This document shows, piece by piece, positions 6,490-7,981 of a DNA stretch of 7,981 nucleotides. This DNA comes from Acetobacteraceae bacterium (GTDB lineage Bacteria > Pseudomonadota > Alphaproteobacteria > Acetobacterales > Acetobacteraceae). The stretch's first letter is position 1. Each line of letters opens with the position of its first letter. The stretch spans positions 1 through 7,981 of the forward strand of contig JADGHI010000158.1 in assembly GCA_019689515.1 (NCBI GenBank). The letters are read 5' to 3'. Both the position numbers and the translations under genes were made by a program. Under the pieces are notes generated by a model. That model saw nothing but the letters and a program-made list of their open reading frames with translations. It made no database searches and was not told the DNA's origin.

Positions 6490-7536
6490 ATGCCGCCGCG
6501 CCTGCGCCGACCTGTCGCTGCCCTCACCGCAGCATCTCTGATTCTTGCCGCCTGCACGACGCGCGAGCAGCGGATCGGCTACGATGACGGCTCGGATGCC
6601 TGCTACCAGCGGCGGGTCCAGCTCGACAGCACCGGGAATTTCTTCGCCGAGGACATCATCCGCGGCGCCGTGATCGGCGCGGCCGGCGGGGCGATCCTCG
6701 GCGGGCTGATCGCCGCGGCGACGGGCGCCAGGGGCAGCAACGTGGCGGCGGGCGCCGGCATTGGGGCGCTGGCCGGCGGCGCGGCGGGCGCGATGGGCGG
6801 ATACCTCGCCGCGCGGCAGCGCCAGGCGCGCGACCAGGCTGAGCTCACCTCCCTGATCGGCAACGACCTTGCGCGCGAGAACGCCGAGCTTGAGCGCGCC
6901 CAGCTCGCCTTTGACCTCCTGATGGACTGCCGCTTCCAGCAGGCTGCGGCGGTCCGCGAGGCGCATCGTCGTGGGGCGCTGACCACGCCGGCCGCGCAGG
7001 CCCAGCTCGCGCGGCTGCGCGAGCAGGCCCAGGCCGACATCGCGCTCGCGCAGATGGTCAACCAGCGCATCCAGACCCGCGGGGCCGAGTTCGACACCGC
7101 GATCGCGACCATCGCGCCCGACGCCAAGGCCGACTACGAGGCGCGCAAGACCGCCGCGCAGCGCAGCGCGGTCACCGCCCGGGCGCGGCAGCCCGTGGCT
7201 GTGCGCCTGCGCCCCGATCCGGGCGCGCCGGAGGTCGCCCGGGTCGCGGCGAACCAGCCGGTGCGCCTGATCCCGGCCGCGTCCGGCTTCGCCAAGGTCG
7301 AGAACGAGTCCGGCCAGGTGATCGGCTACGCGCCGGCGGATGCCTTCGGCACCCGTGCCACCGGGGCGCCGGTGCGCCTGGGCGCGGCGCCGCCCACGCC
7401 TGCCCCCGCGGCGGCTGGTGCCACCGACACGCGCTCGCTCGCGGCGAGCAACATCGCGCGGCGGGATAACTTCTCCGAGAGCGTGGGCACGGCTGAAGCC
7501 GCGGTGCGTGGCGGAGGGTTCGAACTGGCGACCTGA
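6490..7536 (+). CDS. Glycine-zipper outer-envelope lipoprotein with SH3-like domain (348 aa)
   Basis: This is an exported lipoprotein. The signal peptide (MPPRLRRPVAALTAASLILAA) ends in the lipobox LAAC with Cys22 as the lipidation site. The mature part starts with a motif, TREQRIGYDDGSDACYQ (24-40), shared with the next gene. A glycine-zipper segment follows (59-105, including GAVIGAAGGAILGGLIAA and GAGIGALAGGAAGAMGGYLAA), like those of SlyB/17-kDa-antigen type proteins that insert in or associate with membranes. Residues 106-200 are Gln/Ala/Glu/Arg-rich and likely coiled coil. About 234-287 (VAVRLRPDPGAPEVARVAAN and VIGYAPADAFG) resembles a bacterial SH3 domain, which often binds peptidoglycan. 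The tail is Ala/Pro-rich. Cys38 and Cys147 could pair in the periplasm. GGAG lies 6 bases before the ATG. A role in envelope integrity is inferred. Confidence 0.86.
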   Translation: MPPRLRRPVAALTAASLILAACTTREQRIGYDDGSDACYQRRVQLDSTGNFFAEDIIRGAVIGAAGGAILGGLIAAATGARGSNVAAGAGIGALAGGAAGAMGGYLAARQRQARDQAELTSLIGNDLARENAELERAQLAFDLLMDCRFQQAAAVREAHRRGALTTPAAQAQLARLREQAQADIALAQMVNQRIQTRGAEFDTAIATIAPDAKADYEARKTAAQRSAVTARARQPVAVRLRPDPGAPEVARVAANQPVRLIPAASGFAKVENESGQVIGYAPADAFGTRATGAPVRLGAAPPTPAPAAAGATDTRSLAASNIARRDNFSESVGTAEAAVRGGGFELAT

Positions 7537-7580
7537 TGCTGTCGCCTCCCTTGCGGACGACCTGACGGACAGGCCTGCGC

Positions 7581-7602
7581 GGTGCCGCTCGGTGGCGGCA
7601 TC
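7581..7602 (+). terminator. Hairpin between the two lipoprotein genes
   Basis: GGTGCCGC (7581-7588) and GCGGCATC (7595-7602) form an 8-bp stem with one G-U pair and a 6-base loop, 45 bases after the first lipoprotein stop. No T run follows, so it may attenuate transcription or protect the transcript end rather than fully terminate. Confidence 0.3.
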
Positions 7603-7618
7603 GTGCGGGGACTGCTAA

Positions 7619-7641
7619 CCTGTCGAAACAAGTTCGACAGG
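7619..7641 (+). promoter_or_regulatory. Inverted repeat burying the ribosome-binding site
   Basis: CCTGTCGAA (7619-7627) and TTCGACAGG (7633-7641) are a perfect 9-bp inverted repeat with a 5-base loop. The right arm overlaps the Shine-Dalgarno AGGAGG (7639-7644) of the next gene, whose ATG is at 7651. As RNA the hairpin would hide half of the site; as DNA it could be an operator for a dimeric repressor. Confidence 0.6.
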
Positions 7642-7650
7642 AGGTATCCG

Positions 7651-7981
7651 ATGTCGAAGGATCGGGACCGCGATCCGCCTTCGCGCCAAGGCCGACCGGC
7701 CATCGCATATGCGGCGGCGGCGGCGATCCTCCTCAATGCCTGTGCCGGAAACCCTCCGGGCGGGAGCGACGCGGCGGCGGCGCGCGAGACACGTGAGCAG
7801 CGGATCGGCGCCGATGACGGGCGCGACGTCTGCCGGCCGCAACTCGTGCAATTCGACAGCGCAGGCGAGTTCTTCGCCGGCCCGATCATCGCCGGCGCCG
7901 CACTCGGCGCCGCGGCGGGCGCCGGCACCGCCGCCGCATTCCCGCGCACCGGCCCGATCAGCGCGCTGATCGGCCTCGCGG
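7651..7981 (+). CDS. Glycine-zipper lipoprotein, tandem paralogue, cut by window end
   Basis: An open frame of 110 codons runs off the right edge, so only the N-terminal part is seen. It has a charged start (MSKDRDRDPPSRQGRP), a hydrophobic core and the lipobox LNAC with Cys31 as lipidation site. A linker is followed by TREQRIGADDGRDVC (47-61), VQFDSAGEFFAGPII (66-80) and a Gly/Ala zipper. This aligns with TREQRIGYDDGSDACYQ and the FFAEDII/zipper region of the preceding gene, so the two are tandem duplicates that have diverged. The signal sequences differ: this one has a longer, very charged N-region. AGGAGG is 6 bases before the ATG and partly inside a hairpin stem. Asn at position -2 to the Cys is unusual in a lipobox but tolerated. 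Confidence 0.82.
   Translation, partial: MSKDRDRDPPSRQGRPAIAYAAAAAILLNACAGNPPGGSDAAAARETREQRIGADDGRDVCRPQLVQFDSAGEFFAGPIIAGAALGAAAGAGTAAAFPRTGPISALIGLA

Noticed and set aside
5298..6557. Minus-strand frame of 419 codons opposite the YetF operon
   Set aside because: Low-complexity Arg/His/Gln-rich translation opposite two genes with good starts and recognisable membrane helices.

Overview
The window is very GC-rich chromosomal DNA in which coding frames end almost every codon in G or C. The gene content is a branched-chain amino-acid type periplasmic binding protein with a twin-arginine-like signal, a YetF/DUF421 membrane protein and glycine-zipper lipoproteins. Together these suggest an alphaproteobacterium, most likely a Roseomonas-like member of the Acetobacteraceae. 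That placement is inferred from composition and gene style; no marker gene is present.

Layout, left to right. A dienelactone hydrolase gene lies on the minus strand (44-745). A non-coding gap of about 490 bases follows, then an MFS transporter on the plus strand (1239-2723) and a 59-residue acidic protein with a ribbon-helix-helix-like pattern (2947-3126). A converging minus-strand ankyrin-repeat gene (3168-3731 plus stop) is next. Behind a strong inverted-repeat terminator (3765-3801) lies a 25-codon reading frame (3836-3913, minus) with an unusually complete Shine-Dalgarno sequence. Upstream of that is the gene for an orphan LivJ/LivK-like amino-acid-binding protein (3982-5115, minus). Its leader carries two exact 16-base tandem repeats next to the ribosome-binding site. 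A divergent plus-strand pair follows: a one-helix membrane-anchored protein and a YetF/DUF421 protein (5379-6389), spaced as an operon. The window ends with two tandem, paralogous envelope lipoproteins (6490-7536 and 7651 to the edge), the second cut off by the window end.

The genes do not form one pathway. This looks like ordinary housekeeping or accessory chromosome with nutrient uptake, envelope and small-molecule functions; I see no transposase, phage gene, CRISPR array, tRNA or rRNA. The parts most worth a second look are small. One is the mini-gene whose Shine-Dalgarno is complementary to the 16S rRNA tail and also to its own coding sequence. Others are the tandem repeat in the binding-protein leader, the hairpin that buries the ribosome-binding site of the last lipoprotein, and a near-perfect extended -10 box inside the transporter gene.
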